NCBI RefSeq assembly: GCF_001428745.1
Contig: NZ_LMIO01000001.1
Location: forward strand, 1-64,000
Origin: Leifsonia sp. Root227
GTDB lineage: Bacteria; Actinomycetota; Actinomycetes; Actinomycetales; Microbacteriaceae
Reading direction: 5' to 3'
Length of the DNA: 64,000 nt
Below the pieces are notes generated by a model. That model saw only the letters and a list, made by a program, of their open reading frames with translations. It did not search any database and was not told the DNA's origin. Each line of letters opens with the position of its first letter. Position 1 is the first letter of the stretch. The position numbers were made by a program, and so were the translations under genes. Shown here in pieces: positions 25,529-33,828 of this stretch.

Positions 25529-26221
25529 TCACGAGGTCGCGACCTCGGCGTTCTTGGCGTCCAGCCGGTAGCCGCGGCCACGCTCGGTGACGATGGCGAG
25601 CCCGGCGCCCGCCAGCTCCAGCTTCTTGCGCAGGTACGACACGTACTGGTCGATGACGTTCGTGCCGATGTTCTCCGTGGTTCCCCACACCGTCTCCAGG
25701 ATGTCGGAGCGGGCGAGCGTCTTGTCCGGGTTCGTGGCGAACAGGCGCAGCAGCGTGAACTCGCGGCGGCTCAGCGGCATCTCGTGGCCGGAGACGAGGG
25801 CGCGGTGCTCGTGCGAGTCGATGGTGAGACGGCCGACCGTGACCTGGGGGCGCATCCCGGACGGCTCGCGGCGCAGCAGAGCCCGGACGCGCGCGGCCAG
25901 CTCGGCGAACGCGAACGGCTTGGTGAGGTAGTCGTCCGCACCGGAGTCGAGGCCGTGGACGCGGTCCTCGATCGCGTCGCGCGCGGTGAGCAGCAGGATG
26001 GGCATCGGGTTGGCCGCCTCGCGGATGTGGCGGCACAGTTCGAAGCCACTCATCCCCGGCAGCATGACGTCGATCGCGGCGGCGGAGTACGTGTCCGTGC
26101 GCAGCGCGATGAGCGCGTCGACGCCGTTGGTGACCAGGGTCACGTCGTAGCCTTCGGCCGTGAGGCCGCGCTCGACGAGGCCTCCCATGTCGGGATCGTC
26201 TTCGACAACGAGGAGCTTCAT
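25529..26221 (-). CDS. OmpR-family response regulator
   Basis: 230 aa. Receiver domain 1-~115 with acidic pocket EDD (7-9), phospho-acceptor D51 (AIDVMLPG), switch Thr in LLTARD and Lys in TKPFAF. The C-terminal winged helix ~130-225 has LSRREFTLLRLFATNPDKTLAR and VSYLRKKLE. The ATG at 26221 is the first Met of the receiver; a longer in-frame ORF extends upstream but is not part of the fold. CACGAT lies 6 bases before it, a weak leaderless -10. It heads an operon with the sensor kinase and GntR gene. Confidence 0.95.
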   Translation of the reverse strand: MKLLVVEDDPDMGGLVERGLTAEGYDVTLVTNGVDALIALRTDTYSAAAIDVMLPGMSGFELCRHIREAANPMPILLLTARDAIEDRVHGLDSGADDYLTKPFAFAELAARVRALLRREPSGMRPQVTVGRLTIDSHEHRALVSGHEMPLSRREFTLLRLFATNPDKTLARSDILETVWGTTENIGTNVIDQYVSYLRKKLELAGAGLAIVTERGRGYRLDAKNAEVATS

Positions 26222-26316
26222 GGCAACATCGTGCCACCGATTCCCGTGGCCGCGCTCGGATCGGCTTTGATCCGGCAGGGCGTTTCCTGTAGGTTCTCGC
26301 AGATCATCCTGGGTTT

Positions 26317-26739
26317 TCAGGCATCGACCGTGCTGCGCAGGCCCTCCAGCGTCGTGGCCCAGTTGCTGCTCATCCGGTCGGCTTCTGCACGGTCGGCGCA
26401 TCCGCTCTGGGTGACGGTGACGCGGGTGCCGCCGTCCTCCTGGCGGAGCACGTACGCGACGTCCTGGTAGCTCTCCGGCACGTCCGGCTTGCCGCTGAGC
26501 GGGCTGTAGTAGCTGCTCACCAGGCGCTCGCCTGGCACGAACTCGAGGATCGTGCCGTGATCCTCGTATGGTTTCCCCTCCCACTCGCCGCGGTAGACGA
26601 TGGGGCTGCCGACCCGCCACTCCGACTCGACGCGGGTGCCGTAGAGGTACCGCGCGATGATCTCCGGGTCGGTGATGGCACGCCAGACGGCGTACGTGTC
26701 GGCGTCGACGAGGATGGAGGCCTCTGCTATCTCTGTCAT
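26317..26739 (-). CDS. SRPBCC (AHSA1-type) domain protein
   Basis: 140 aa START-like fold: ASILVDADTYAVWRAITDPEIIARYLYGT at the N-terminus, GTILEFVPGERLVSSYYSP mid-domain, and the terminal helix SNWATTLEGLRSTVD. This is the single-domain AHSA1 type common in actinobacteria, often encoded with ArsR regulators, though none is adjacent here. The ATG at 26739 has CAGGAT 6 bases upstream. Ligand unknown. Confidence 0.88.
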   Translation of the reverse strand: MTEIAEASILVDADTYAVWRAITDPEIIARYLYGTRVESEWRVGSPIVYRGEWEGKPYEDHGTILEFVPGERLVSSYYSPLSGKPDVPESYQDVAYVLRQEDGGTRVTVTQSGCADRAEADRMSSNWATTLEGLRSTVDA

Positions 26740-26805
26740 CTCACCATCCTGCGCGCGATCGGCGGCGCAGGCTTGAAGAAATGCGACGGGCGGCGCCGGC
26801 CTTGC

Positions 26806-27255
26806 TCAGGCGTTGCCGCGGCTGATGAGGCGGGAGAGCACGATGGCGGAGCGGGTGTGGTCGACGTTCGGCGCGAGACGCACCTTCTCCAACGCGGCCT
26901 CCAGGCTCGGGATGTCCCGCGACCGGATGTGCACGATCGCGTCGGCGCTGCCCGTGACCGTCCCGGCATCCACCACCTCCGGCACGGCGGACAGGATGCG
27001 CAACAGCTCGTCTGGCGCGACCGTCCCGCGGCAGAACAGCTCGACGTACGCCTCCGTGCTCATGCCGTCGATGGCCGGGTCGACCTGGATCGTGAAACCG
27101 CGGATGACGCCGTCCGAGACGAGGCGGTCCACCCGGCGCTTCACGGCGGACGCGGACAGGCCGACGACCGAGCCGATGTCCCCGTACCCTGCGCGGGCAT
27201 TCTGGCGGAGCAGGTCGAGGATGCTGCGATCGAGGTTGTCCACGAGCGCAAGCAT
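26806..27255 (-). CDS. Lrp/AsnC-family regulator
   Basis: 149 aa. N-terminal HTH ~8-55 (LDRSILDLLRQNARAGYGDIGSVVGLSASAVKRRVDRLVSDGVIRGF) and a RAM effector domain ~70-145. It is divergent from the arginine hydrolase/ornithine aminotransferase genes, so it probably controls them in response to arginine or ornithine (inference from position). Start ATG 27255; GTG 27243 (VDNLDRS) is possible. Confidence 0.92.
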   Translation of the reverse strand: MLALVDNLDRSILDLLRQNARAGYGDIGSVVGLSASAVKRRVDRLVSDGVIRGFTIQVDPAIDGMSTEAYVELFCRGTVAPDELLRILSAVPEVVDAGTVTGSADAIVHIRSRDIPSLEAALEKVRLAPNVDHTRSAIVLSRLISRGNA

Positions 27256-27316
27256 ACGGTGGATCGTTGCGTCGTCGCCGGGTATTACGCGGAAAAGTTG
27301 CGCGGGGTGTGTAACG

Positions 27317-27339
27317 ATTCGCTCTCGCTCGGAGCGAAT
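27317..27339. promoter_or_regulatory. Inverted repeat in lrp-ddaH intergenic region
   Basis: ATTCGCTC (27317-27324) and GAGCGAAT (27332-27339) are perfect 8-bp arms 7 bases apart, between the divergent Lrp-type gene and the arginine hydrolase gene. It is a candidate Lrp operator. Confidence 0.5.
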
Positions 27340-27429
27340 GCACGGATACTGCGTGAGTGCAGGACGGAACGGCGATTACGTGCGCCAGGACGCATCCATT
27401 CGCCGACAATCGTGTGTGACACTATCCCC

Positions 27430-28290
27430 ATGTCGATCACGCACGAAGACGCCGAGCCACGGACAGACCGGCCGGCGCGCACCCCGACGCGCCGCTCGGT
27501 GCTCATGTGCAGGCCGGAGCATTTCGTGGTGGTCTACCGGATCAATCCGTGGATGGACCCTGCTCTGCCGACCGACACCTCCCTCGCGGTGCAGCAGTGG
27601 GACACCCTGCACCGCACCTACGTCGACCTCGGGTACGACGTGCAGCTCATCGACCCGATCGACGGGCTGCCGGACATGGTCTACGCGGCCAACGGCGGAT
27701 TCGTGATCGACAACATCGCATACGGCGCGAGCTTCACATACCCGGAACGCCAGCCGGAAGGCCCCGCGTACATGGAGTGGTTCCGCAGCAACGGCTACGA
27801 GGTGGCAGAGCCCCAGCACGTGAACGAGGGCGAGGGCGACTTCCTGCTGGTCGGCGAGACCATCCTCGCGGGCTCCGGCTTCCGCAGCACGGGAGAGAGC
27901 CATGAGGAGCTGGCCGCCATCTACGGCCGCGAAGTCATCTCGCTGCGGCTGGTCGACCCGAACTTCTACCACCTCGACACCGCGCTCGCCGTGCTCGACG
28001 GGACGCCGGGGCAGGAGCACGTCGCCTATCTGCCGTCCGCGTTCGACGACGCCAGCAGGGCCGTCATCGCCGAGCGGTACCCGGATGCGATCGTCGTCAA
28101 CGACGAGGACGCCTCTGTGCTGGGCCTCAACTCGTTCTCGGACGGGTACAACGTGGTCATCGCATCCCGTGCCGTCGACTTCGAGCGGCAGCTGCGCGCG
28201 CACGGCTACAACCCGATCGGCGTCGACCTCTCCGAGCTGCTGCTCGGCGGCGGCGGCGTGAAGTGCTGCACCCTCGAACTGCGACGCTGA
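27430..28290 (+). CDS. ddaH: Dimethylargininase / arginine-modifying hydrolase (GME fold)
   Basis: 286 aa guanidino-group-modifying (amidinotransferase superfamily) hydrolase. Substrate-binding segment MVYAANGGFVID, GEGDFLLVGE, catalytic H181 in NFYHLDTALAVL, and catalytic C279 in GGGGVKCCT. Actinobacterial relatives are annotated as dimethylargininase, producing citrulline. It is followed 11 bases later by ornithine aminotransferase, which needs ornithine, so an arginine dihydrolase-like reaction (arginine to ornithine) is an alternative worth considering. The ATG at 27430 begins a basic, Arg-rich lead-in (RTDRPARTPTRRS) before the conserved VLMCRPEHFVV. Confidence 0.85.
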   Translation: MSITHEDAEPRTDRPARTPTRRSVLMCRPEHFVVVYRINPWMDPALPTDTSLAVQQWDTLHRTYVDLGYDVQLIDPIDGLPDMVYAANGGFVIDNIAYGASFTYPERQPEGPAYMEWFRSNGYEVAEPQHVNEGEGDFLLVGETILAGSGFRSTGESHEELAAIYGREVISLRLVDPNFYHLDTALAVLDGTPGQEHVAYLPSAFDDASRAVIAERYPDAIVVNDEDASVLGLNSFSDGYNVVIASRAVDFERQLRAHGYNPIGVDLSELLLGGGGVKCCTLELRR

Positions 28291-28301
28291 AAGGACAGCG
28301 C

Positions 28302-29597
28302 ATGACGAACGACACCGACACGGTCGACCGGGCGGGCGCCGACACCGCGGCCCACCGCATCCACCCCAGTACGGCCGCGCCGACCGAGCGGCAGGCCGAG
28401 GCGATCGAGCGCGAAGAGGAGCACACGGCGCACAACTACCATCCGCTGCCCGTCGTGGTCGCCGAAGGGGACGGCGCCTGGGTCACGGATGTGGACGGCA
28501 GGCGCTACCTTGACTGCCTCGCCGCGTACTCCGCAGTCAACTTCGGCCACTCCAACCCCGTGCTGCTGGACGCGGCACGTGCGCAGCTCGACCGCATCAC
28601 CCTGACGAGCCGCGCGTTCCACAACGACCAGCTCGGCCCGTTCGTGGAGGCGCTCGCCGCGCTCGCTGGCAAAGACATGGTGCTGCCGATGAACACCGGG
28701 GCCGAGGCGGTCGAGTCCGGAATCAAGGTGGCGCGCGCGTGGGGATACCGCGTGAAGGGCGTGCCGGACGGGCGCGCGAACATCATCGTGATGGCCGGGA
28801 ACTTCCACGGCCGCACCACCACGATCATCAGCTTCTCCGACGACCCGGATGCGCGCGACGGCTTCGGTCCGTACACGCCGGGCTTCCGCACGGTCCCGTA
28901 CGGCGACGCGGATGCGGTCGCGGCGGCCATCGACGACGACACGGTGGCCGTGCTCGTCGAACCCATCCAGGGAGAGGCGGGCATCGTCGTGCCGCCTGCC
29001 GGCTTCCTGCCCGAACTGCGCGCGCTCTGCGACGAGCGACGTGTGCTCCTGATCGCGGACGAGATCCAGTCCGGCCTCGGCCGCACCGGAGCGACGTTCG
29101 CGTGCGACCTGGTGGGAGTGGTACCCGACCTCTACCTGCTGGGCAAGGCGCTCGGCGGCGGCATCGTGCCGGTCTCTGCCGTGGTCGGCAACCGTGATGT
29201 GCTCGGGGTGCTGAACCCCGGCGAACACGGGTCGACTTTCGGTGGGAACCCGCTCGCTGCCGCCGTCGGGCGGGCGGTGGTCGGGATGCTCGCGACGGGC
29301 GAGCCCCAGGAACGCGCCGCCCTGCTCGGCGCGCGGCTGCACACCGGACTCACCCGGCTGATCGGCCACGGCGTGCTCGCGGTGCGCGGGGCCGGGCTCT
29401 GGGCGGGGATCGACATCGACCCCGCGCTGGCGACCGGGCGCGAGGTGTGCGAGCTGCTGATGGAGCGGGGACTGCTGGCGAAGGACACGCACGGGTCGAC
29501 CATCCGGCTGGCTCCGCCGATCGTTGTCGACCCTGCCGACCTGGACTGGGCGGTCGATCAGCTGGAGGCTGTGCTGCGGGAGCTGTCCGGGCGGTAG
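28302..29597 (+). CDS. rocD: Ornithine aminotransferase
   Basis: 431 aa class-III PLP aminotransferase converting ornithine and 2-oxoglutarate to glutamate semialdehyde and glutamate. Motifs: AAYSAVNFGHSNP, MNTGAEAVESGIKVARAWGY, NFHGRTTTIISFS, EPIQGEAGI, IADEIQSGLGRTG, and the PLP lysine K282 (LLGKALGGG). The ATG at 28302 has AAAGGA at 28290-28295. Its product is the substrate of the second PutA domain, so arginine and proline degradation meet. Confidence 0.95.
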   Translation: MTNDTDTVDRAGADTAAHRIHPSTAAPTERQAEAIEREEEHTAHNYHPLPVVVAEGDGAWVTDVDGRRYLDCLAAYSAVNFGHSNPVLLDAARAQLDRITLTSRAFHNDQLGPFVEALAALAGKDMVLPMNTGAEAVESGIKVARAWGYRVKGVPDGRANIIVMAGNFHGRTTTIISFSDDPDARDGFGPYTPGFRTVPYGDADAVAAAIDDDTVAVLVEPIQGEAGIVVPPAGFLPELRALCDERRVLLIADEIQSGLGRTGATFACDLVGVVPDLYLLGKALGGGIVPVSAVVGNRDVLGVLNPGEHGSTFGGNPLAAAVGRAVVGMLATGEPQERAALLGARLHTGLTRLIGHGVLAVRGAGLWAGIDIDPALATGREVCELLMERGLLAKDTHGSTIRLAPPIVVDPADLDWAVDQLEAVLRELSGR

Positions 29598-29621
29598 GGC
29601 GTTCCGCCGAGGATGGGCGCG

Positions 29622-29648
29622 GCTGTGGACAGCCGTAGTTTCCACAGC
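29622..29648. terminator. Hairpin downstream of rocD
   Basis: GCTGTGGA (29622-29629) pairs with TCCACAGC (29641-29648) around an 11-base loop, 25 bases after the rocD stop. There is no U tract. It could end the ddaH-rocD transcript. Confidence 0.4.
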
Positions 29649-29697
29649 TTCCGGATTATCGTCGCGCTGGATGCCTCCGAGTGGAAGCATGGGCGCC

Positions 29698-31176
29698 ATG
29701 AGTGATCCGAGCACACAGGCAACGGCGCCTGAACGGCGCGACGGCGGCAAGACGTTCTTCGGGCAACCGCGGTCGCTCGCCAACATCTTCGGTGTGGAGA
29801 TGTGGGAGCGCTTCTCCTTCTACGGGATGCAGGGCATCCTCCTCATCTACCTCTACTACTCCGCGGCAGACGGTGGTCTGGGCATCGACCAGGCGACCGC
29901 CGCCGGCATCGTCGGGGCGTACGGCGGGGCGGTGTACCTGTCGACGATCCTCGGCGCGTGGCTGGCCGATCGGATGTTCGGGTCGGAACGCGTGCTGTTC
30001 TGGAGCGCCGTCGTCATCATGGCCGGGCACATCTGCCTGGCGATCCTGCCTGGTGTCTCCGGCGTGATCGCCGGTCTGCTCCTGGTCGCGCTCGGCAGCG
30101 GCGGGCTGAAGGCGAACGCGACCCGCATCGTCGGCACCCTGTACTCGGAGAAGGACCCGCGGCGCGACGCCGGATTCTCGATCTTCTATCTCGGCATCAA
30201 CCTCGGCGCGTTCTTCGGTCCGCTGCTCACCGGCCTGCTGCAGACGACGCTCGGGTTCCACTGGGGCTTCGGGCTGGCGGCGGTGGGTATGGCGATCGGC
30301 CTCATCCAGTACTCGTTCGGACGCAAGCGTCTTCCGGAGGCGTCGCATGAGATCCCGAACCCGCTGCCCGCATCCCGGCGCCCCCTGGTGATCGGCATCG
30401 CCGTCGCCGGAGTGATCGTGGTGGTCGTGCTGGTGTTCACGGGGGTGATCACGGCGCAGAACCTCGCGCTCATCGTGATCGGCCTGGTGATCGTGGCGGC
30501 GATCGCCTACTTCGTGGTCATCCTGAGGTCGAAGCTGCTGAGCGCGGACGAGCGCAGCAGAATCCTGGCGTTCATCCCACTGTTCATCACCAACGCGGCG
30601 TTCTGGTCGCTCTACCAGCAACAGTTCACGGTGGTCACGATCTACTCGGACAAGCGCCTCGACCGCGACCTCTTCGGCTGGGAGTTCCCGGTCTCCTGGG
30701 TGCAGTCGATCAACCCGATCTTCATCATCATCCTGTCCGGTGTCTTCGCCGCGATCTGGACGAAGTGGGGAGCGAAGCAGCCGTCCACCCCTCTCAAGTT
30801 CGCGGCGGGCACGGTGGTGATGGGGCTCGCCTTCCTGATGTTCCTGTTCTGGGCCGGCGGAGGTGAGAACAGCACGCCGCTGCTGGCGGTGGTGGGCATC
30901 CTGCTGGTGTTCACGATCGCTGAACTGCTGATCTCGCCTGTCGGGCTGTCCGCCTCCACCAAGCTCGCGCCGCACGCGTTCGGCGCGCAGATGGTGGCCT
31001 TGTACTTCCTCTCGGTGGCGCTCGGCACCGCGATGGCCGGTCAGCTCGCGAAGCTGTACGCGCTGGCGACGGAGGGCATCTACTTCGGGGTGATCGGCGG
31101 GGTCGCGATCGCCATCGGCGTCGTGCTGGCGCTGCTGAGCCCGTGGGTGCTGAAGCTGATGCGCGGGGTGCGGTGA
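29698..31176 (+). CDS. POT-family di/tripeptide transporter
   Basis: 492 aa proton-dependent oligopeptide transporter. EMWERFSFYGMQGILLIYL is the PTR2 signature with the ExxER-type proton site. About 12-14 transmembrane helices; the second signature FSIFYLGINLGAFFGPLL is at ~158-175. The C-terminal helices end in RGVR. The ATG at 29698 has AAGCAT 7 bases upstream (weak leaderless -10); ATG 29671 is possible. Together with rocD and putA it suggests peptide-derived amino-acid use. Confidence 0.93.
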   Translation: MSDPSTQATAPERRDGGKTFFGQPRSLANIFGVEMWERFSFYGMQGILLIYLYYSAADGGLGIDQATAAGIVGAYGGAVYLSTILGAWLADRMFGSERVLFWSAVVIMAGHICLAILPGVSGVIAGLLLVALGSGGLKANATRIVGTLYSEKDPRRDAGFSIFYLGINLGAFFGPLLTGLLQTTLGFHWGFGLAAVGMAIGLIQYSFGRKRLPEASHEIPNPLPASRRPLVIGIAVAGVIVVVVLVFTGVITAQNLALIVIGLVIVAAIAYFVVILRSKLLSADERSRILAFIPLFITNAAFWSLYQQQFTVVTIYSDKRLDRDLFGWEFPVSWVQSINPIFIIILSGVFAAIWTKWGAKQPSTPLKFAAGTVVMGLAFLMFLFWAGGGENSTPLLAVVGILLVFTIAELLISPVGLSASTKLAPHAFGAQMVALYFLSVALGTAMAGQLAKLYALATEGIYFGVIGGVAIAIGVVLALLSPWVLKLMRGVR

Positions 31177-31232
31177 TGGCGGGGTTCGTGATGGCCGGGC
31201 GCGTGATGGTCGGACGAGTGATGGCAGGGTGA
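31173..31232 (+). repeat. Four degenerate 15-bp tandem repeats
   Basis: Four units of GTGATGGCGGGGTTC type (31173-31187, 31188-31202, 31203-31217, 31218-31232), starting at the transporter stop codon and reaching to just before the MOSC gene's -10 region. All four begin GTGATGG. No function is apparent. Confidence 0.75.
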
Positions 31233-31246
31233 GGCAGACTGGTCGC

Positions 31247-31894
31247 ATGGCTGAGTTGCTGGAGCTGTGCCGCGTCGACAAGCTGATTCCGGATGCGGGG
31301 AGCGTGGGGGTGACCGCGATCGACAAGCGGCCCGTCGGCGAGCCGTTGCGGGTGCGGCCGTATGGGCTGTACGGGGACGTGCAGGCCGACCGCAAACATC
31401 ACGGCGGCCTGAGTAAGGCGCTTTACGCGTACGCGCAGGAGGACGCCGAGTTCTGGGCCGCTGCGCTCGGGCGCGACATCCCGGCCGGGTTGTTCGGGGA
31501 GAATCTGCGCACGGCGGGGCTCGACGTCAACGGCGCGGAGATCGGTGAGCGGTGGCGGATCGGCGACGAGCTGGTGGTCGAGGTCACCTGTCCGCGCGAG
31601 CCGTGCGCGACCTTCCAGCGGCGGATGGGGGAGCGGCAGTGGGTCAAGCGCTTCACCGAGGCCGGGCTGCCCGGCGCATACCTCGGGATCGTCAAGGCGG
31701 GCACCATCGCGGCGGGGGACAGCATCGAGGTGGTGTCGCGGCCAGGGCACGGCGTCACCGTCGCGTCGTGGTTCACGTCGGCCGACGCCAGGCAAGTGGA
31801 TGCGCTGGAAACCGCTGAACGTGCGGGCTCGGTGGCGATCGTGCCGGAACTCGCGCACGCGATGCGCAAGATCGCGGCGAGGGTGAGCGTGTGA
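31247..31894 (+). CDS. MOSC-domain protein (YiiM-like)
   Basis: 215 aa. The MOSC fold spans ~20-150: VGVTAIDKRPV, GDVQADRKHHGGLSKALYAYAQED, FGENLRTAGLDV, and the conserved Cys in CPREPCATF. The C-terminal ~45 residues resemble YiiM. MOSC proteins handle sulfur or molybdenum-cofactor-dependent N-oxide reduction; the substrate here is unknown. The ATG at 31247 has CAGACT 6 bases upstream. The stop overlaps the next start as GTGA. Confidence 0.9.
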   Translation: MAELLELCRVDKLIPDAGSVGVTAIDKRPVGEPLRVRPYGLYGDVQADRKHHGGLSKALYAYAQEDAEFWAAALGRDIPAGLFGENLRTAGLDVNGAEIGERWRIGDELVVEVTCPREPCATFQRRMGERQWVKRFTEAGLPGAYLGIVKAGTIAAGDSIEVVSRPGHGVTVASWFTSADARQVDALETAERAGSVAIVPELAHAMRKIAARVSV

Positions 31895-32163
31895 GCGGCG
31901 GGGGTAGTGGCGTGGGTAGCGGCGTGGACGAGGTCTGGGCGAGCGAGTCCACCCTGATCGCCTTCGACGGTCGCATCCTGGAGGTGTTCGGCTTGACGGA
32001 CGCGCAGCGGATGCACATCGCGTTCCGTCCGACGATCACGGTCGGCTCGAAGCTGGTGACGATCAAGCCGACCAGCGGCGCACGCCTCAGCTTCTTCTAC
32101 GACTCCGCCCGCGCCGACGATATCTCCGCGTTCGCTGCCCGCGTGCACGCCGCGCATCCCTGA
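31891..32163 (+). CDS. Conserved small hypothetical protein
   Basis: 90 aa, no family recognised. A Gly/Ser-rich N-terminus (SGGGSGVGSGVD) precedes a compact alpha/beta core with TLIAFDGRILEVFGLTDAQRMH and SFFYDSARADDISAFAARVHAA, reminiscent of a small PH-like or DUF fold. The GTG start overlaps the MOSC gene stop by four bases, so the two are translated together. Confidence 0.7.
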   Translation: MSGGGSGVGSGVDEVWASESTLIAFDGRILEVFGLTDAQRMHIAFRPTITVGSKLVTIKPTSGARLSFFYDSARADDISAFAARVHAAHP

Positions 32164-32189
32164 CCGACCGGGGGCCGCGCCTTGCGACC

Positions 32190-32726
32190 CTACGCGCGCG
32201 GCTGGTAGTCGGCCGCGAGCCGGCCGAGGATCACCTCGTCGAGAAACTCTCCCATGACCCAGGCGGAGGAACGGGTCACTCCCTCGCGCACGAAACCGTT
32301 GCGCTCGGCCGCGGCGAGCATCGCTGCGTTATCGGCCAGCGTCTCGATCTGCAGCCGGTTCAGGCCGCGCACGACGAAACCGTAGTGGCTCAGCACCGCG
32401 ACCACATCGGTGCCGTAGCCGTGGCCGCGCGCGGCGGGAAGGAGGCCGAGGCCGATGTGCGCGAACCGGTTGTGGGTGTCGATGCCCCACAGCGTCGCCA
32501 CCCCGATCAACGAGCCGCCTGCCAGCTCGACGATCGAGAACCGGACGACGTCGTCCTCTGTCGTGTCCGCCTTGAGTCGCGGGTCGTCCGAGCCAGGGGA
32601 GACAGGGCGCCACGGGCTGCCCTCTGCCCGCGAGGAGTTGACTACGTCGTCCCACAACTCGGTCAGCAGGATAGGGACGTCCTCTTCGTGCCTGGCCCTC
32701 AGCCCGACGGTGCTGCCTGTAAGCAT
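32190..32726 (-). CDS. GNAT acetyltransferase (RimJ/RimL type)
   Basis: 178 aa. GNAT fold with acetyl-CoA loop GLGLLPAARGHGYGTDVVAVLSHYGF (residues ~91-116) and RLQIETLADNAAMLAAAERNGFVREG, typical of RimJ/RimL-like N-acetyltransferases. Substrate unknown. GAAGGA lies just upstream of the ATG at 32726. Divergent from the LysR gene, ~98 bases between starts. Confidence 0.9.
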   Translation of the reverse strand: MLTGSTVGLRARHEEDVPILLTELWDDVVNSSRAEGSPWRPVSPGSDDPRLKADTTEDDVVRFSIVELAGGSLIGVATLWGIDTHNRFAHIGLGLLPAARGHGYGTDVVAVLSHYGFVVRGLNRLQIETLADNAAMLAAAERNGFVREGVTRSSAWVMGEFLDEVILGRLAADYQPRA

Positions 32727-32800
32727 GAGTCCTTCCTAGCCGATCGGGATGCCCAGCGGTGAACAACACGCAACCATCAGTGGATGCGGTCAAGCCGCCC

Positions 32801-32829
32801 TCCATTCAGTCGTACCATTGCTGAATGGA
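32801..32829. promoter_or_regulatory. LysR-type operator overlapping the regulator's start codon
   Basis: TCCATTCAG (32801-32809) and CTGAATGGA (32821-32829) are perfect 9-bp arms 11 bases apart, the T-N11-A spacing of LysR sites. The right arm contains the ATG (32825-32827) of the LysR gene and the spacer contains its -10 box, so binding should block transcription directly. Confidence 0.65.
32813..32818 (+). promoter_or_regulatory. Leaderless -10 box of the second LysR gene
   Basis: TACCAT ends 6 bases before the ATG at 32825 and lies in the spacer of the candidate operator. Confidence 0.6.
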
Positions 32830-33706
32830 ACTCCGGCAGCTCGAGCACTTCGTCACCGTGGCGGAGGAGCGACACTTCACCCGCGCGGCAGAACTGTTGC
32901 AGATCTCGCAGTCGGGTCTCTCCGCATCCATTCGCTCGCTCGAGCAGGAGCTCGGCACCTCGCTGTTCATCCGCAGCACACGGCGGGTCGAGCTGACGAC
33001 GGCCGGTCAGGCCCTGCTCGCCGACTCCGTCCGCACGCTCGCCAGCGCCGCCGCTGCCAGGAACGCCGTGGCTGCCGTGCGAGGCCTGGTGCGCGGGCGC
33101 CTCACGATCGGAGCGGAGCCGTGCCTCGGCTCGGTCGACCTGCCCGCCGAGCTGGCGTCGTTCCGCACGGCGAACCCCGGCGTCGAGGTGCGGCTGCGCT
33201 ACTCCGGCTCCGTCGAGCTCGTGGATGCGGTCGCGGGCGGACGCGTGGACGTCGCCCTCGTGGTCGACACCGGCCACACGCCCGCCGGAGTGCAACTGCG
33301 GCGGCTGAGCACGCAGCAGATGCTGATGCTCTGCCACCCCGACCACCGGTTCGCGGCCGAGACGAGCATCCCGTTGGAGAGCCTGCGCGGCGAAGCGCTG
33401 ATCGGCTTCCAGGAGGGCTGGGGTGCGCAGGCACTCGCGCGTCGGGCTTTCGCGGCGGCCGGATTCGACTACCGGGCGGCGATGGAGGTCAACGACGTGC
33501 ATCCGCTGCTCGACCTGGTCGGATACAACCTCGGCGTCGCCATCGTGCCGACGAGCTTCGCGCGCAAGCGGCCGGACCAGCTGAGGGCCGTGGAGCTGCG
33601 CGGCGATGTTCCCGCGTGGAACGTCGCGGTCGCCGTCGCTGAGGAGCCGAGTCCCGCTGCCGGCGCGTTCCTGCGTCAACTTCAGCCGGTGGCGACGGCG
33701 GCGTAG
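32825..33706 (+). CDS. LysR-family regulator
   Basis: 293 aa. HTH ~1-60: MELRQLEHFVTVAEERHF is followed by TRAAELLQISQSGLSASIRSLEQELGT. Effector domain ~90-285. Start ATG at 32825 is set by the -10 box and by the family's conserved MELRQL start. It may regulate the divergent acetyltransferase or the downstream hexosaminidase; only autoregulation has sequence support. Confidence 0.92.
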   Translation: MELRQLEHFVTVAEERHFTRAAELLQISQSGLSASIRSLEQELGTSLFIRSTRRVELTTAGQALLADSVRTLASAAAARNAVAAVRGLVRGRLTIGAEPCLGSVDLPAELASFRTANPGVEVRLRYSGSVELVDAVAGGRVDVALVVDTGHTPAGVQLRRLSTQQMLMLCHPDHRFAAETSIPLESLRGEALIGFQEGWGAQALARRAFAAAGFDYRAAMEVNDVHPLLDLVGYNLGVAIVPTSFARKRPDQLRAVELRGDVPAWNVAVAVAEEPSPAAGAFLRQLQPVATAA

Positions 33707-33720
33707 CGCGCCCTGCCGAC

Positions 33721-33764
33721 CTCGCGCCCTGGCGCCCTGGCGCCCTCGCGCCCGCACGCCCTCG
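33721..33764 (+). repeat. Short C-rich repeats upstream of the hexosaminidase gene
   Basis: Imperfect copies of CGCCCTGG/CGCCCTCG follow one another in the 122-base gap after the LysR gene. Low complexity; no function assigned. Confidence 0.5.
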
Positions 33765-33815
33765 TCGGCCGCCCTGCCGCCACGCGCCCGCCCGCCCACC
33801 GGCACCTGCCACCGT

Positions 33816-33821
33816 TAGGCT
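33816..33821 (+). promoter_or_regulatory. Leaderless -10 box of the hexosaminidase gene
   Basis: TAGGCT ends 7 bases before the GTG at 33829. Confidence 0.65.
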
Positions 33822-33828
33822 GGCGTCC

